DNA of 56,740 nt from positions 1-56,740 of the forward strand of contig JAFGWU010000090.1 of assembly GCA_016936975.1 (NCBI GenBank). Direction: 5' to 3'. The notes under the pieces were generated by a model. It was not told the DNA's origin. It did no database searches and saw only the letters and a list, made by a program, of their open reading frames with translations. How positions within the stretch are numbered: the first letter of the stretch is position 1; each line of letters starts with the position of its first letter. This DNA comes from Bacteroidales bacterium (GTDB taxonomy: Bacteria > Bacteroidota > Bacteroidia > Bacteroidales > GCA-2748055). Of this stretch, positions 18,601 through 28,923 are shown one piece after another. Position numbers and translations under genes: made by a program.

Positions 18601-19151
18601 TTTTGAATCTCATGAGAGGTTCTGAAACCATCAAAGAAATGAAGGAATGGAACACGGGATTTTATGGCGGAGAGATGAGCGACCCCGGCCAGATCGATAA
18701 TCTCCTGCACCCCTCCTGTCCCCAGAATGGCAAAACCGGTTTGACGAGTCTGCATCACATCGCTGTGATCCCCGAAAATCGAAAGCGCATGTGCGGCAAT
18801 ACTCCGGGCTGAAACGTGAAATACCCCCGGCAGAAGTTCTCCGGATATCTTGTACATATTGGGGATCATCAGCAACAATCCCTGTGAGGCCGTAAAGGTG
18901 GAAGTAAGGGCTCCACTCTGCAAAGAGCCGTGCACTGCTCCGGAAGCGCCTCCTTCCGATTGCATTTCTGTGACCATAACGGTCTCTCCAAAAATATTTT
19001 TTCTTCCATGTGCCGACCATTCATCAACATATTCGGCCATATTCGAGGAAGGGGTAATTGGATAGATAGCAGCCACTTCACTGAACATATAAGCAATATG
19101 AGAGGCAGCATAATTACCATCGCAGGTTATAAACTTCTTCTTATTCGCCAT
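15612..19151 (-). CDS. nifJ: pyruvate:ferredoxin (flavodoxin) oxidoreductase
   Basis: This single-chain PFOR oxidises pyruvate to acetyl-CoA and CO2 and reduces ferredoxin. The 1179-residue protein shows the N-terminal domain with YPITPSSNMAEYVDEW, a central 2x[4Fe-4S] ferredoxin domain with CIQCNQCAYVCPHAC near 690 and CTGCDNCVDVCPS near 748, a proximal-cluster CAGCGETPY near 815, and the ThDP motif GDGWAYDIGYGGLDHV near 965. All expected domains are intact. It lies 61 bp downstream of rho. In the cell it would feed the Rnf complex encoded at 40.6-45.9 kb with reduced ferredoxin; that link is inferred. Confidence 0.97.
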   Translation of the reverse strand: MANKKKFITCDGNYAASHIAYMFSEVAAIYPITPSSNMAEYVDEWSAHGRKNIFGETVMVTEMQSEGGASGAVHGSLQSGALTSTFTASQGLLLMIPNMYKISGELLPGVFHVSARSIAAHALSIFGDHSDVMQTRQTGFAILGTGGVQEIIDLAGVAHLSAIKSRVPFLHFFDGFRTSHEIQKVELLENEDLAHLIDMDALKAFRDNALNPEKPVTRGTAQNPDIFFQARESANRFYDAVPDIVEHYMQEISKITGREYHPFTYYGAPDAEHIVVAMGSVTETIKEVVDHLVEKGEKVGLITVHLYRPFSEKYLMKVLPETVKRIAVLDRTKEPGANGEPLYLDLKDIFYGKKNNPLIVGGRYGLSSKDTTPAMILSVFENLKLKEPKNRFTVGIDDDVTYLSLPLLPDISVVPKGTFEGKFYGLGSDGTVGANKNSIMIIGDNTDKYCQAYFAYDSKKSGGITTSHLRFGDKPIRSPYLVGTPDFVACHVPSYLEKYDMLKGLKKGGTFLLNSIWDEEETIEHLPDHIKKYMADNDIRFYIINATRLAQEIGLGTRTNTIMQSAFFKIADIIPYEQAVDQMHRFIVKSFGRKGEEVVKMNYAAVEKGGNVTRVEVPAEWSKLKPVREKPDQNDLPEFVRDVAEPINLLKGDDLPVSAFLGREDGTFPVGTTQYEKRGVAVNVPEWIAEHCIQCNQCAYVCPHACIRPFLIDEEESKKLPEGISLLDANGPQFKGLKYRIQVSVLDCTGCDNCVDVCPSKTKSLEMKPLESQLGEVENWNAITKHVTYKDTLADKYKTVKNSQFAQPLFEFSGACAGCGETPYIKLITQLYGDRMMIANATGCSSIYGGSAPSTPYCANAQGYGPAWANSLFEDNAEYGYGLAIGVRKNRDRIANMMRAAMDNVKPATKEAFQAWLDRMNDGEASREATGKLIPALEKENHEVAEKILCLKQYLVKKSVWIFGGDGWAYDIGYGGLDHVIATGEDVNILVLDTEVYSNTGGQASKSTPVGAVAKFAASGKKIRKKDLGMMAITYGYVYVAQVAMGASQSQYLKAIREAEAYPGPSLIIAYAPCINHGLRSGMGKTQSQEKFAVESGYWHLYRYNPELEKEGKNPFVLDSKEPQWEQFQNFLKSEVRYTSLQKSFPQEAAELFKSAEVNAMWRYDSYVRMASLEFAPKE

Positions 19152-19212
19152 TTTATTTTCCGGATATTTTATGTTATAAGATTGAATAATTTTCCTTTCG
19201 AAGATACAAAAT

Positions 19213-20838
19213 TTACTCGCTGTTCATAGAGATCAGGAACTCTTCATTGGTGTTGGTCTTGCTCATTCGATCCCTCAGAAATTCCATTGCTTCGATCGAA
19301 TTCATGTCTGATAGGTAGTTACGCAGAATCCATATCTTATCGAGCATCGGCTTGTCAAGAAGAAGTTCCTCCCGTCGCGTACTCGACGGATTGACATCCA
19401 CTGCAGGAAAGACCCTTTTATTGGAAAGTTTCCGGTCGAGCTGGAGCTCCATATTTCCGGTACCCTTGAACTCTTCAAAGATCACGTCATCCATTTTCGA
19501 GCCCGTTTCCGTAAGGGCTGTGGCCAGAATGGTCAGTGAACCGCCGTTCTCAATGTTCCGGGCTGCTCCGAAGAAACGTTTCGGCTTATGCAGCGCATTC
19601 GCATCCACCCCTCCCGAAAGCACTTTTCCAGAGGCTGGTGAAATCGTGTTGTGGGCCCTTGCCAGTCGGGTAATGGAGTCGAGCAGAATTACAACATCAT
19701 GGCCGCATTCTGTTAACCGCTTTGCTTTCTCCAGGACAATATTGGCAACCCTGACATGCCTTTCTGCCGGCTCGTCGAACGTTGAGGAGATTACCTCGGC
19801 ATTAACGTTCCGGGCCATATCCGTCACCTCTTCCGGTCGTTCATCAATCAGCAGGACGATCATATAAACCTCGGGATGATTCGCCGCAATGGCATTGGCA
19901 ATATCCTTCAGCAATACCGTCTTACCTGTTTTGGGCTGCGCCACAATCAATCCCCTCTGGCCTTTTCCGATGGGAGCAAACATATCCACAACCCTGACCG
20001 ATAGATTATTAACCCCATTGCCCACCAGGGTAAACTTCTGATCGGGAAAGAGTGGCGTCAGGTATTCAAAGGGAACGCGATCCCGGATATAGTCGGGACT
20101 CCGACCATTGATCTCTTCAACCTTGATCAGCGGAAAATACTTTTCTCCTTCCTTGGGCGGACGAATGGTTCCCTTGACATTATCGCCCGTCTTCAGTCCA
20201 AATAGCTTAATCTGGCTCTGCGAAACATAAATGTCATCTGGTGAGTTCAGGTAATTATAATCGGCAGACCTGAGAAATCCATAACCATCGGGCATGATCT
20301 CCAGAACGCCTGAATTCACTATCAGGCCCTCGAAATCATATTTATCGACCTGCCTTTTCTCATAAGGACGCTTATGGCTGTTCCGATCATACTGGTATTT
20401 TTTCTGGGAATCATCATCGCCCTTTTTCTGGCGGGAATGATAGGGTTCCCTTTCAGCCTGCGCTTCCTGAGGCCTAGGCCGATCCTCACGGGAGGAGTTC
20501 TGAACAGGGGCCTGCTTGCTCTCCTGGGAGGGCTCAGGCGTAGCCTGCTGCTGGGTGGGTTTATGCTCCGGCGGGGCCGCCTGCTCCCTGTTATCGGAAG
20601 GATGACGGGACCGCTTGGGCCTGCCCCTCCGTTCATTCTGGCGGGGGGAGGACTCTCTTTCCTTGCCGGAAGTATCTTTTCGGGCTTTGGACTCCGAAGC
20701 AAATATCGCCTGTGTATCCAGGATTTTATAAATAAGGTCCTGTTTACGGAAGGACTCAACCCTTTTGATCTTCAGATCCTTCGCTATATCCCGTAACTCG
20801 GAAAGTAACTTTTTGTTTAATTCAAGAATATCATACAT
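19213..20838 (-). CDS. rho: transcription termination factor Rho with long insert
   Basis: Rho is the RNA-dependent ATPase that terminates transcription. The 541-residue protein has the N-terminal Rho_N helical bundle (1-45), then an insert of about 120 residues (48-167) rich in Gln, Pro, Glu, Arg and Lys and predicted disordered. The RNA-binding cold-shock domain follows from about 172, then the hexameric ATPase with Walker [13 protein letters not shown] (299-310) and Walker [14 protein letters not shown]. The insert is characteristic of Bacteroidota Rho; in Bacteroides it has been reported to promote phase separation. Two long open frames overlapping the insert are composition-driven shadows. 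Confidence 0.97.
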   Translation of the reverse strand: MYDILELNKKLLSELRDIAKDLKIKRVESFRKQDLIYKILDTQAIFASESKARKDTSGKERESSPRQNERRGRPKRSRHPSDNREQAAPPEHKPTQQQATPEPSQESKQAPVQNSSREDRPRPQEAQAEREPYHSRQKKGDDDSQKKYQYDRNSHKRPYEKRQVDKYDFEGLIVNSGVLEIMPDGYGFLRSADYNYLNSPDDIYVSQSQIKLFGLKTGDNVKGTIRPPKEGEKYFPLIKVEEINGRSPDYIRDRVPFEYLTPLFPDQKFTLVGNGVNNLSVRVVDMFAPIGKGQRGLIVAQPKTGKTVLLKDIANAIAANHPEVYMIVLLIDERPEEVTDMARNVNAEVISSTFDEPAERHVRVANIVLEKAKRLTECGHDVVILLDSITRLARAHNTISPASGKVLSGGVDANALHKPKRFFGAARNIENGGSLTILATALTETGSKMDDVIFEEFKGTGNMELQLDRKLSNKRVFPAVDVNPSSTRREELLLDKPMLDKIWILRNYLSDMNSIEAMEFLRDRMSKTNTNEEFLISMNSE

Positions 20839-21224
20839 GTTAATAGTGGAAATTAGAACAATAACAATGGAATACTATTAATTAGTTCTTTGGAAAATCA
20901 GATTGGGACAAATGTGCCGTTGACTGGAATTCTGGTGCAATTATAGTTGAATTCTGCTGAACTACCAAAAATTATTTCAAGAAAGATTCCAGAGCTTGTA
21001 AAACCAAAATGTTTCATATATATTTAGAAAATTTTGAAAAAAAGAGGGATGAAAGTTAAAATTCAATATATAAATTAATTACAGGACTTAACGAAAATAA
21101 ATATTTAAGATCCGGTTGCAGTCATCAAAAAAACGTCCTCCGGTAAATGATTAACAACATTTTTTTTGCATGTAACAAACCGATCATTATTACGTATAAA
21201 TGAACCCTATGAATAACCCCAGGT
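20839..21224. other. divergent rho-rpoD intergenic region
   Basis: This 386-bp AT-rich spacer separates the divergent rho and rpoD genes and must hold both promoters. I found no full TTG-N19-TAnnTTTG element. A TATATTTA at 21019-21026 and a TTTG at about 21164-21167 followed after 19 bp by TATTACGT are only partial matches on the rpoD strand. No RNA gene or small ORF is supported. Confidence 0.5.
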
Positions 21225-22088
21225 ATGAGACAGTTAAAAATCATCAAACAGGTTACAAACCGGGAGACCCCGTCACTCGACAAGTACCTGCATGAAATAG
21301 GTAAAGTTGATCTGATTACTGCAGAGGAAGAGGTAGAGCTGGCCAGACGAATACGCAAGGGGGATACTGATGCAATGGAAAAGCTTATAAAAGCCAACCT
21401 CCGTTTCGTGGTTTCCGTGTCCAAACAATACCAGAATCAGGGATTGAGCCTGCCGGATCTTATCAATGAGGGGAACTTGGGATTAATCAAAGCCGCACAG
21501 CGTTTCGACGAGACCAGGGGATTTAAATTCATATCCTATGCAGTATGGTGGATTCGGCAGTCGATTCTGCAGGCACTCGCAGAGCAGGCCAGGATTGTCA
21601 GACTCCCCCTGAACAAAATTGGTTCCATCAACAAAATCAATAAAACATTCGCCGAACTGGAACAAAAATTTGAAAGAGAACCCACCGTCCTTGAGATTGC
21701 ACAGGCCCTGGAACTGGCCCCTGAAGATGTTAAGGATGCTATCCGGAGTTCGGGGAGGCACGTATCGATGGATGCACCGCTTCAGGATGGCGAGGAAGGA
21801 AATATGTATGATGTATTGCTGAACGGCGAGGCTCCCACCCCCGACCGGGGCTTGTTGAATGACTCCCTCAGGAAGGAGATTGAGCGTGTGCTGTCCACGC
21901 TTACCTACAGGGAAGCAAGCATCATCAGGCTCTATTTCGGGCTGAACGGCAAACATCCCCATACCCTTGAAGAGATCGGGGAGGAGTTTAACCTCACCCG
22001 TGAAAGGGTTCGCCAAATCAAGGAGAAAGCCATAAAACGGCTTAAGCATACCACCCGCAGCAAAATCCTGAAAAGTTATCTTGGGTAA
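21225..22088 (+). CDS. rpoD: primary sigma factor RpoD/SigA
   Basis: This is the housekeeping sigma-70 factor. The 287-residue protein lacks region 1.1 and starts directly near region 1.2 ([17 protein letters not shown]), as in Bacteroidota primary sigmas. Region 2 is [16 protein letters not shown] through [17 protein letters not shown], region 3 follows, and region 4 carries the helix-turn-helix [24 protein letters not shown]. The unusual promoter consensus of the phylum (TTG and TAnnTTTG) is read by this type of sigma, and several such boxes are seen in this window. The gene is divergent from rho and convergent with the GIN-domain lipoprotein gene, 10 bp apart. Confidence 0.96.
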   Translation: MRQLKIIKQVTNRETPSLDKYLHEIGKVDLITAEEEVELARRIRKGDTDAMEKLIKANLRFVVSVSKQYQNQGLSLPDLINEGNLGLIKAAQRFDETRGFKFISYAVWWIRQSILQALAEQARIVRLPLNKIGSINKINKTFAELEQKFEREPTVLEIAQALELAPEDVKDAIRSSGRHVSMDAPLQDGEEGNMYDVLLNGEAPTPDRGLLNDSLRKEIERVLSTLTYREASIIRLYFGLNGKHPHTLEEIGEEFNLTRERVRQIKEKAIKRLKHTTRSKILKSYLG

Positions 22089-22098
22089 AGGAGACTGG

Positions 22099-22827
22099 CT
22101 AATTTTGACTGATGATATTACCGGCACTTGAAGAGGAGGACCGGATAATTTTTGCATCACCGCGATAATAAATATATCCTGCGCTCGACGAAACCATCCT
22201 CAGCTCTTCCGTTGCAAAGACTTTTGCATTGCCTGCACTCGACACAGACACATCCACCCTCTTTGCCGTTAAGTCAAAGGCATCCAGATCCCCTGCACTG
22301 CTGAGATCGGCCTCAAAATCGCCTGCCTCCCCGCTTAATTTCACATCACCGCTGGAACTGATATCCAGATCGATACGACGGGCATAGACCTCCATTGTCA
22401 GATCACCGGCACTGCTGACCTCTATATCCAGTTCTTCACACCGGAACGGGGTTTCTCCCGTACAATCCCCGGCACTGCTGACCCTTATGCTTTTGAGGTC
22501 CGGAAGGGAAACAAATACTTTCTTTGATTCGGCTCTACGGATACCCGGCTTCTCAACCCCTACCTCAAGGAGTTCCCCCTTCACCTCGGTCTTTATCATC
22601 TCAACCAGGTTTTCATCTGCCTCCACCCGAACGGTGTATTCCGCATCCTGACTCAGAAAAACATCAACACCTGAAGTGATATGGAGCCCCGTAAATCCAT
22701 CCAGGTCCCTCTTCTCTTCAACCACATTGCCGGCGCCCGTTATCCCGTTGTTCCAACCTTCAAAATAACATGAGCATGCAAGGGCCATCAAGAATAAGCC
22801 TAACGGTAAAAGAACTGCATTTTTCAT
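22099..22827 (-). CDS. GIN-domain (DUF2807) lipoprotein
   Basis: The ATG at 22827 gives a clean lipoprotein signal (MKNAVLLPLGLFLMALACSC with the lipid Cys near residue 18-20). A longer reading from 22863 would add 12 residues before it and is less likely. The mature 220-residue part is a right-handed beta-structure of short repeats, with SSAGD or SSAGN recurring about seven times at roughly 20-40 residue spacing. This is typical of the putative auto-transporter adhesin head-GIN family. Its role is unknown; such proteins sit on the Bacteroidota cell surface or in the periplasm. It is the last gene of a minus-strand set starting at recQ. Confidence 0.88.
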   Translation of the reverse strand: MKNAVLLPLGLFLMALACSCYFEGWNNGITGAGNVVEEKRDLDGFTGLHITSGVDVFLSQDAEYTVRVEADENLVEMIKTEVKGELLEVGVEKPGIRRAESKKVFVSLPDLKSIRVSSAGDCTGETPFRCEELDIEVSSAGDLTMEVYARRIDLDISSSGDVKLSGEAGDFEADLSSAGDLDAFDLTAKRVDVSVSSAGNAKVFATEELRMVSSSAGYIYYRGDAKIIRSSSSSAGNIISQN

Positions 22828-22906
22828 AACAGATGTATTAGGGTTACCCCGTAAAATTATCACATATTCCAGAATAAACCATTTCCGGGCGGGATTTTAT
22901 AAGAAT

Positions 22907-24103
22907 CTATTGCACCTCCAGTACCAGTCCCTTGAGGTATTCTCCTTCTGGATGGAAAATGCTTACAGGATGGTCTGCCGGCTGGGACAACTGATAAAGG
23001 ATGCGGACCCTTCTTCCGGCATTTGCTGCCGCTACAAAAAGAGACTTCCTGAAATTTTCCTTGCTGACTGCCTGTGAACAGCTGAATGTAAAAAGGATCC
23101 CGCCCGGAAGGATTTTCCCAAGTGCTTTCTGGTTCAAACGTTTATAACCCTGCAGGGCATTTCCGAGAACGTTCTGGTGTTTGGCAAATGCAGGGGGATC
23201 AAGTATGATCAGATCATAGGATTCCGCTGTCTCGTCGAGAAACCGGAACGCATCCGCCGCAAGTGCCTTATGCCTCCTGTCGTCCTGAAAATTCAAAGCA
23301 ACGTTTTCATTGGCCAGTTCAACCGCTCTCACCGAACTGTCCACGGTATGGACCTCAGAGGCGCCTCCTCCCAGTGCGTAAACGCTGAATCCACCGGTGT
23401 ACCCAAACAGATTGAGTACCTTTCTGCTTTTCGCCCAACGGGAAACCAGGCTTCGGTTTTCCCGCTGATCAATGAAAAACCCGGTTTTCTGTCCCTCCAC
23501 CCAGTTCACTTTGAACCGGTAACTGTGCTCCTTCACACACCGTTCGTTCAGGTTCCCCAGCAGAAACTCCGATCGATTTTCAATACCGGATACCAGGGGA
23601 AGTGAACCTTCGCTTTTATTGTAAACCGTATCTATCCTGTCTCCCGCGATTTTCAGAATAGCATTCCTGATCAACTCAATATTTCTGTGCATTCCCAGCG
23701 AGTGTGCCTGAAGGACCACCGTTCCGCCGTAATAGTCGATAATCAATCCCGGTAATCCGTCGCCTTCGGCACACACCCACCTGAAAACATCGGTCTCCTC
23801 ATTGTCTGCCAGTCCCAGTTTCCGCCTAAGTTCCCATGCTTCCCGTAACCGGATTTCATAAAAGTCCTCAGGTAATCCTCCCTCCCCGAAAGCAAGGATT
23901 CGAACGGCGATCGAACCTCCCTGGTAATGACCCGTGGCCAGGAGTTCGTCCTTGTTGTCAAATACCGATACCAGGTCTCCTTCAGCAGGCCTGCCGTAAA
24001 CCTTTTTGATGGCACCCGAGAATATCCAGGGATGGAACCTTCGGACCGATTGATCCTTCCCCGATTTCAGAACAACCTTAATATGCTCCCTGACCAGAAC
24101 CAT
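22907..24103 (-). CDS. rlmI: class I SAM-dependent rRNA methyltransferase, RlmI type
   Basis: RlmI-type enzymes methylate a cytosine in 23S rRNA. The 398-residue protein starts with a PUA RNA-binding domain (about 5-85, with HPWIFSGAIKKV). An EEHD-like linker follows, then a Rossmann methyltransferase domain with the SAM motif VLNLFGYTGGFSVYALGGGA near 235 and the catalytic motif IILDPPAFAK near 300. The late Cys block FSCSQAVSKENF is also present. Specificity for RlmI rather than a paralogue is assumed. Its start overlaps the end of the exonuclease gene by 26 bp, implying translational coupling. Confidence 0.88.
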   Translation of the reverse strand: MVLVREHIKVVLKSGKDQSVRRFHPWIFSGAIKKVYGRPAEGDLVSVFDNKDELLATGHYQGGSIAVRILAFGEGGLPEDFYEIRLREAWELRRKLGLADNEETDVFRWVCAEGDGLPGLIIDYYGGTVVLQAHSLGMHRNIELIRNAILKIAGDRIDTVYNKSEGSLPLVSGIENRSEFLLGNLNERCVKEHSYRFKVNWVEGQKTGFFIDQRENRSLVSRWAKSRKVLNLFGYTGGFSVYALGGGASEVHTVDSSVRAVELANENVALNFQDDRRHKALAADAFRFLDETAESYDLIILDPPAFAKHQNVLGNALQGYKRLNQKALGKILPGGILFTFSCSQAVSKENFRKSLFVAAANAGRRVRILYQLSQPADHPVSIFHPEGEYLKGLVLEVQ

Positions 24104-24677
24104 GCTGAACTTTTGTTAATTTTTTGTAAATCAAGTAGCAAACCCATGCATCGGTAGCGGCATATAACTTCTGAGCTTCTGTTAACTCATCCGCATTCCA
24201 GTTTGACAGTTGCTGTGACTTAGATATCTTAAACCCCAGGATGATAGCAGTAATTTTTTTAAGACTCCTGGATTCGATTTCAAACTGTTCCACGAATTTT
24301 TGCAGGTCCAGGAAACCAGCGGGTACGATGGTATCCAGATTTTTGATCTTTCTCAAATCATCCTTCAATCCCACTCCAACTTTCATTATTCCCGCATCTT
24401 CGAAAAGATTTTTAAGTTCCGGAGGGATCCCAATCCTGTTTATCCTTAACAACCATGCTTCACTGGCTGATGCTAGCTGGATAAGACTGATATCATGAAC
24501 GGTTCCCTTCCTGAAAGAGGGTCGTGTTTCTGTATCGAATCCCAGAATGGATTCGGCTTTAATGGAAGGATATGCCCTTTGGAACTTCCCGGGACTGTCG
24601 ATCAGGTGAACCCTGCCATCAAAACTTCTGATCTCCAACCGGTCTATCTCCTCCCGGCTAATCTTTTGAAGAAACAT
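24078..24677 (-). CDS. RNase D-like 3'-5' exonuclease domain protein
   Basis: The 199-residue product is a single DEDD exonuclease domain resembling RNase D and WRN-type exonucleases. Motif I is ILGFDTETRPSF with D48 and E50, motif II is KVGVGLKDDLRKI, and motif III is LYAATDAWVCYLIY, the YxxxD form. There is no HRDC domain. It begins within the TAA stop of the DUF5063 gene (TAATG overlap) and ends inside the next gene. Being downstream of recQ, a role together with that helicase, comparable to the exonuclease and helicase halves of WRN, is possible but not shown. Confidence 0.87.
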   Translation of the reverse strand: MFLQKISREEIDRLEIRSFDGRVHLIDSPGKFQRAYPSIKAESILGFDTETRPSFRKGTVHDISLIQLASASEAWLLRINRIGIPPELKNLFEDAGIMKVGVGLKDDLRKIKNLDTIVPAGFLDLQKFVEQFEIESRSLKKITAIILGFKISKSQQLSNWNADELTEAQKLYAATDAWVCYLIYKKLTKVQHGSGQGAY

Positions 24678-25312
24678 TATTCATCCTCCTTCCCTGACTG
24701 GTCCCGGTACCTTTCGAAAAGAGAATTGTCAAAATCCGGCGGTTTTTGTCCAACTTCCCCGGAAATATGATTATTACTCCACTCCAGGTCCACTTTTTTC
24801 ACATACAAACGGTGGAGGGCTGCAAGTGCATTAAGCAGTTTTTCTCCCCAGTGTTCCTCAAAATTACCACGGACTTCCCACAGCGCATCATTCATAATAT
24901 CTTCCAGTCCGCGGCTGTATAACCCGGTAAAATCCCGGAGCTCCTGGTAAATATCGCTCAGGTCCTCGGAAATATTGTGTGTAATGAGGTCCGACCGGTC
25001 GTAATCTTCCTCGTCAACGATCCTCAAATAGGCGTTATACGGACCCAGCACTTTTGCCGCCGTCCGGTAAACCAGCGACCAGTCCTCTTCCGTTACAACT
25101 TTTTCGTTCCCGTCGTAAATCGGTTCCGGCTGATCTATTTTTACAGCGGATGCATAAATACCTGAAAGAAGTCCGATCATATCCGGAATGAAATCCTGCG
25201 CCTGTGTTTCGGAAAGAGTCTCCAGATAACTGCAAAATGCATTGCACGATCTGACAAACTCCAGGACTTCCGGGGCGTACACATAATGTAGGTTCAAGTT
25301 CTCTTCCTGCAT
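24677..25312 (-). CDS. DUF5063 domain protein
   Basis: The 211-residue soluble, acidic and helical protein matches my memory of the DUF5063 family, which is common in Bacteroidota and has no assigned function. Recognisable parts are YAPEVLEFVRSCNAFCSYLE at the N-terminus, the DWSLVYRTAAKVLGPYNAYL block and DLSDIYQELRDFTGLY. It has no signal peptide or membrane span. It lies 50 bp after recQ and shares bases with the exonuclease start codon, so it is embedded in a nucleic acid maintenance operon. Confidence 0.82.
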   Translation of the reverse strand: MQEENLNLHYVYAPEVLEFVRSCNAFCSYLETLSETQAQDFIPDMIGLLSGIYASAVKIDQPEPIYDGNEKVVTEEDWSLVYRTAAKVLGPYNAYLRIVDEEDYDRSDLITHNISEDLSDIYQELRDFTGLYSRGLEDIMNDALWEVRGNFEEHWGEKLLNALAALHRLYVKKVDLEWSNNHISGEVGQKPPDFDNSLFERYRDQSGKEDE

Positions 25313-25362
25313 GGTGCAAAAGTAATAATTCCTTGCGAAGCGGCAAGAATGGATCTATCCTC

Positions 25363-27279
25363 CTATAGCCCTTTCCGTTTGTTCCACTGAAACATCAATT
25401 GCTCATTCCTCCGCAACCGGTCCTGATCCAGCAATCGCTCCAGGACCCGGAGTAACCTTTCAGACGGCACTCCCGAACGTTTGGTCAATTCCGGAACCGT
25501 CATGTCTCTTTCCATCAGAAGCATTCTGATCGTTTCAGCAATTCGGTCAAACTCGTCAGGTTTCAGATCCCCGTTGATATTTTTTGTGCATACATCGCAC
25601 TGCCCGCAACGGGGTGCATCCAACTCCCCAAAATAACTCAGCAGAAACTGACTGCGGCAGACACTTTCGGATTTTGCATACCTCAGCATCTCCCCGATTT
25701 TTTTTGCATAACGCTCTTTTCTGAATTTATAACGTTCAGGGGATATGTGAAGGTTTCTTTCATCCAAGCGCTCCTCAAGATAGGTGACAACAGGGGTCCG
25801 TTTACGGGGAACATAGGTTATGATCTGCATCCTGGAGAGATTCTTGAGGAAATTATAGATTCCCTCACCGGATAATCCCGACCGCCTGGCCAGGGTTCCC
25901 TCATCGATGTTGACGAACTGGGAAAACATTCCGGTATAGGAGCGTAGCAATAATTTAATAAATCCGTCAAATTTTTCATTTTTCACCTGGAACCGGTAAA
26001 GCTCATCCCGGGTAATCCTGAAATGAACCCTTGAAGGATTATTTATCTCGTCGGTTACATCAACATATCCCTCCCTCATCAGCACCTCCAGAGAGCTGTG
26101 TGCCACCAGTGCATTCAAACGGTACCTGGCAAGGAATCCTCCAAAATCAAAATCGTAACTCTGCATTTTCCCGCTGCCAACCGGCACCTGGAGATAATTC
26201 CCCAGGGCATTATACACCTCTCTGATTTTTGGTATTCCAGGGAAGTTCACCGCGATCCGGTTTTGAATCAGCCGCTCGTCAACCGGACTGAAGACAAGAA
26301 TTGCCCGGGCAGGATTTCCATCCCTTCCTGCCCGTCCCGCCTCCTGGAAATACGATTCGGGGTTATCCGGCAAATCCATATGAATAACAAAACGCACATC
26401 CGGCTTATCGATGCCCATCCCGAACGCATTGGTCGCCACCATCACCCTGATCCCGTCGCGGGTCCATAACTCCTGCTTCCCGGTCCGCTCCTCATGCTTC
26501 AGGCCGGCATGATAATGTCCGGCGTTCATTCCGTGGTCAGAAAGCAACTCGGCATATTCGCGGCATTTCTTTCTGTTTCGGACATATACAATACCCGACC
26601 CTTCCATTTCCCCGACCAGGGAAAGCAGAGCCTGCTCCTTTTTTTCGGTTCGGCGGACCAGATAGACCAGGTTTTTTCTTTCAAAACTTGTCCGCAGAAC
26701 GTTTTTTTGACTGAACCCAAGTTTGTCCTGGATATCCTGCGCCACTTCCGGTGTTGCGGTCGCCGTGAGGGCAAGAAGCGGAATCCCCGGGAGAAGCGCC
26801 CGCAATCCTGCTATCTTCAGGTAGGACGGTCTGAAGTCGTATCCCCATTGAGAAATGCAATGGGCTTCATCAATGGCGATCAGATTCACCTTCATCTGTT
26901 GCACCCTGACTTTGAAAAGCTCCGTATCGATCCGTTCGGGAGAAACATAGAGGAACTTGAAATCACCATAAATGCAATTATCCAGCGACACATCCATCTC
27001 CTCACGGCTGAGTCCCGAATGAACAGCAATCGCTTTGATTCCACGTTTCTTAAGATTCTCGACCTGATCCTTCATCAGGGCTATCAGGGGAGTGACCACT
27101 AGACAGATCCCCTCCCTTGCCATCGCCGGAACCTGGAAGGTGATGGACTTGCCGCCACCGGTAGGCATCAGGGCAAGGGTATCTTTCCCTTCCAGAACCG
27201 AACGGATAATATCCTCCTGCAAAGGGCGAAATTCAGTATATCCCCAATAGTCCGACAATATCTGGTGACAGGTCCTCAC
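25363..27279 (-). CDS. recQ: RecQ-family ATP-dependent DNA helicase
   Basis: RecQ helicases unwind DNA 3'-5' in recombination and repair. The 638-residue protein has Walker A PTGGGKS (39-45), the DEAH box IDEAHCISQWGYDFRPSY near 135 and the helicase C block VRFVIHMDLPDNPESYFQEAGRAGRDG (split: VRFVIHMDLPDNPE and SYFQEAGRAGRDG). A winged-helix region and a zinc-ligand set (C near 540 and CGQCDVC) follow, and a short helical tail. No HRDC domain is evident, unlike Escherichia RecQ. The initiator at 27279 is GTG. It heads a minus-strand group continuing with DUF5063, exonuclease, RlmI and the GIN lipoprotein. Confidence 0.94.
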   Translation of the reverse strand: MRTCHQILSDYWGYTEFRPLQEDIIRSVLEGKDTLALMPTGGGKSITFQVPAMAREGICLVVTPLIALMKDQVENLKKRGIKAIAVHSGLSREEMDVSLDNCIYGDFKFLYVSPERIDTELFKVRVQQMKVNLIAIDEAHCISQWGYDFRPSYLKIAGLRALLPGIPLLALTATATPEVAQDIQDKLGFSQKNVLRTSFERKNLVYLVRRTEKKEQALLSLVGEMEGSGIVYVRNRKKCREYAELLSDHGMNAGHYHAGLKHEERTGKQELWTRDGIRVMVATNAFGMGIDKPDVRFVIHMDLPDNPESYFQEAGRAGRDGNPARAILVFSPVDERLIQNRIAVNFPGIPKIREVYNALGNYLQVPVGSGKMQSYDFDFGGFLARYRLNALVAHSSLEVLMREGYVDVTDEINNPSRVHFRITRDELYRFQVKNEKFDGFIKLLLRSYTGMFSQFVNIDEGTLARRSGLSGEGIYNFLKNLSRMQIITYVPRKRTPVVTYLEERLDERNLHISPERYKFRKERYAKKIGEMLRYAKSESVCRSQFLLSYFGELDAPRCGQCDVCTKNINGDLKPDEFDRIAETIRMLLMERDMTVPELTKRSGVPSERLLRVLERLLDQDRLRRNEQLMFQWNKRKGL

Positions 27280-27366
27280 TATGTATTCATATTTTATTCA
27301 TCCTCCGATCAATCCGGCGGATTGTAAAGCAATAAAAAAAAACGGCAGTCATTACTGATTTTTTCG

Positions 27367-27374
27367 TAATTTTG
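27367..27374 (+). promoter_or_regulatory. putative guaB promoter -7 box
   Basis: TAATTTTG matches TAnnTTTG and lies 31 bp before the guaB ATG. No TTG is present at the ideal -33 position. Confidence 0.5.
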
Positions 27375-27399
27375 CCACATTTAAAATTAACCAAAATAA

Positions 27400-28875
<1,476 letters not shown>

Positions 28876-28923
28876 TATCTGCACCTTTTTAACGTTTAAT
28901 TTAAACCATAAAAAAAACTGAAT

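Noticed and set aside
20322..20796. Long frames on both strands over the Rho insert
   Set aside because: They follow from the biased composition of the disordered insert. The rho frame is continuous and in place.
21483..22160. 225-codon minus-strand frame over rpoD
   Set aside because: It is a shadow of the conserved rpoD frame and also overlaps the GIN lipoprotein gene end.
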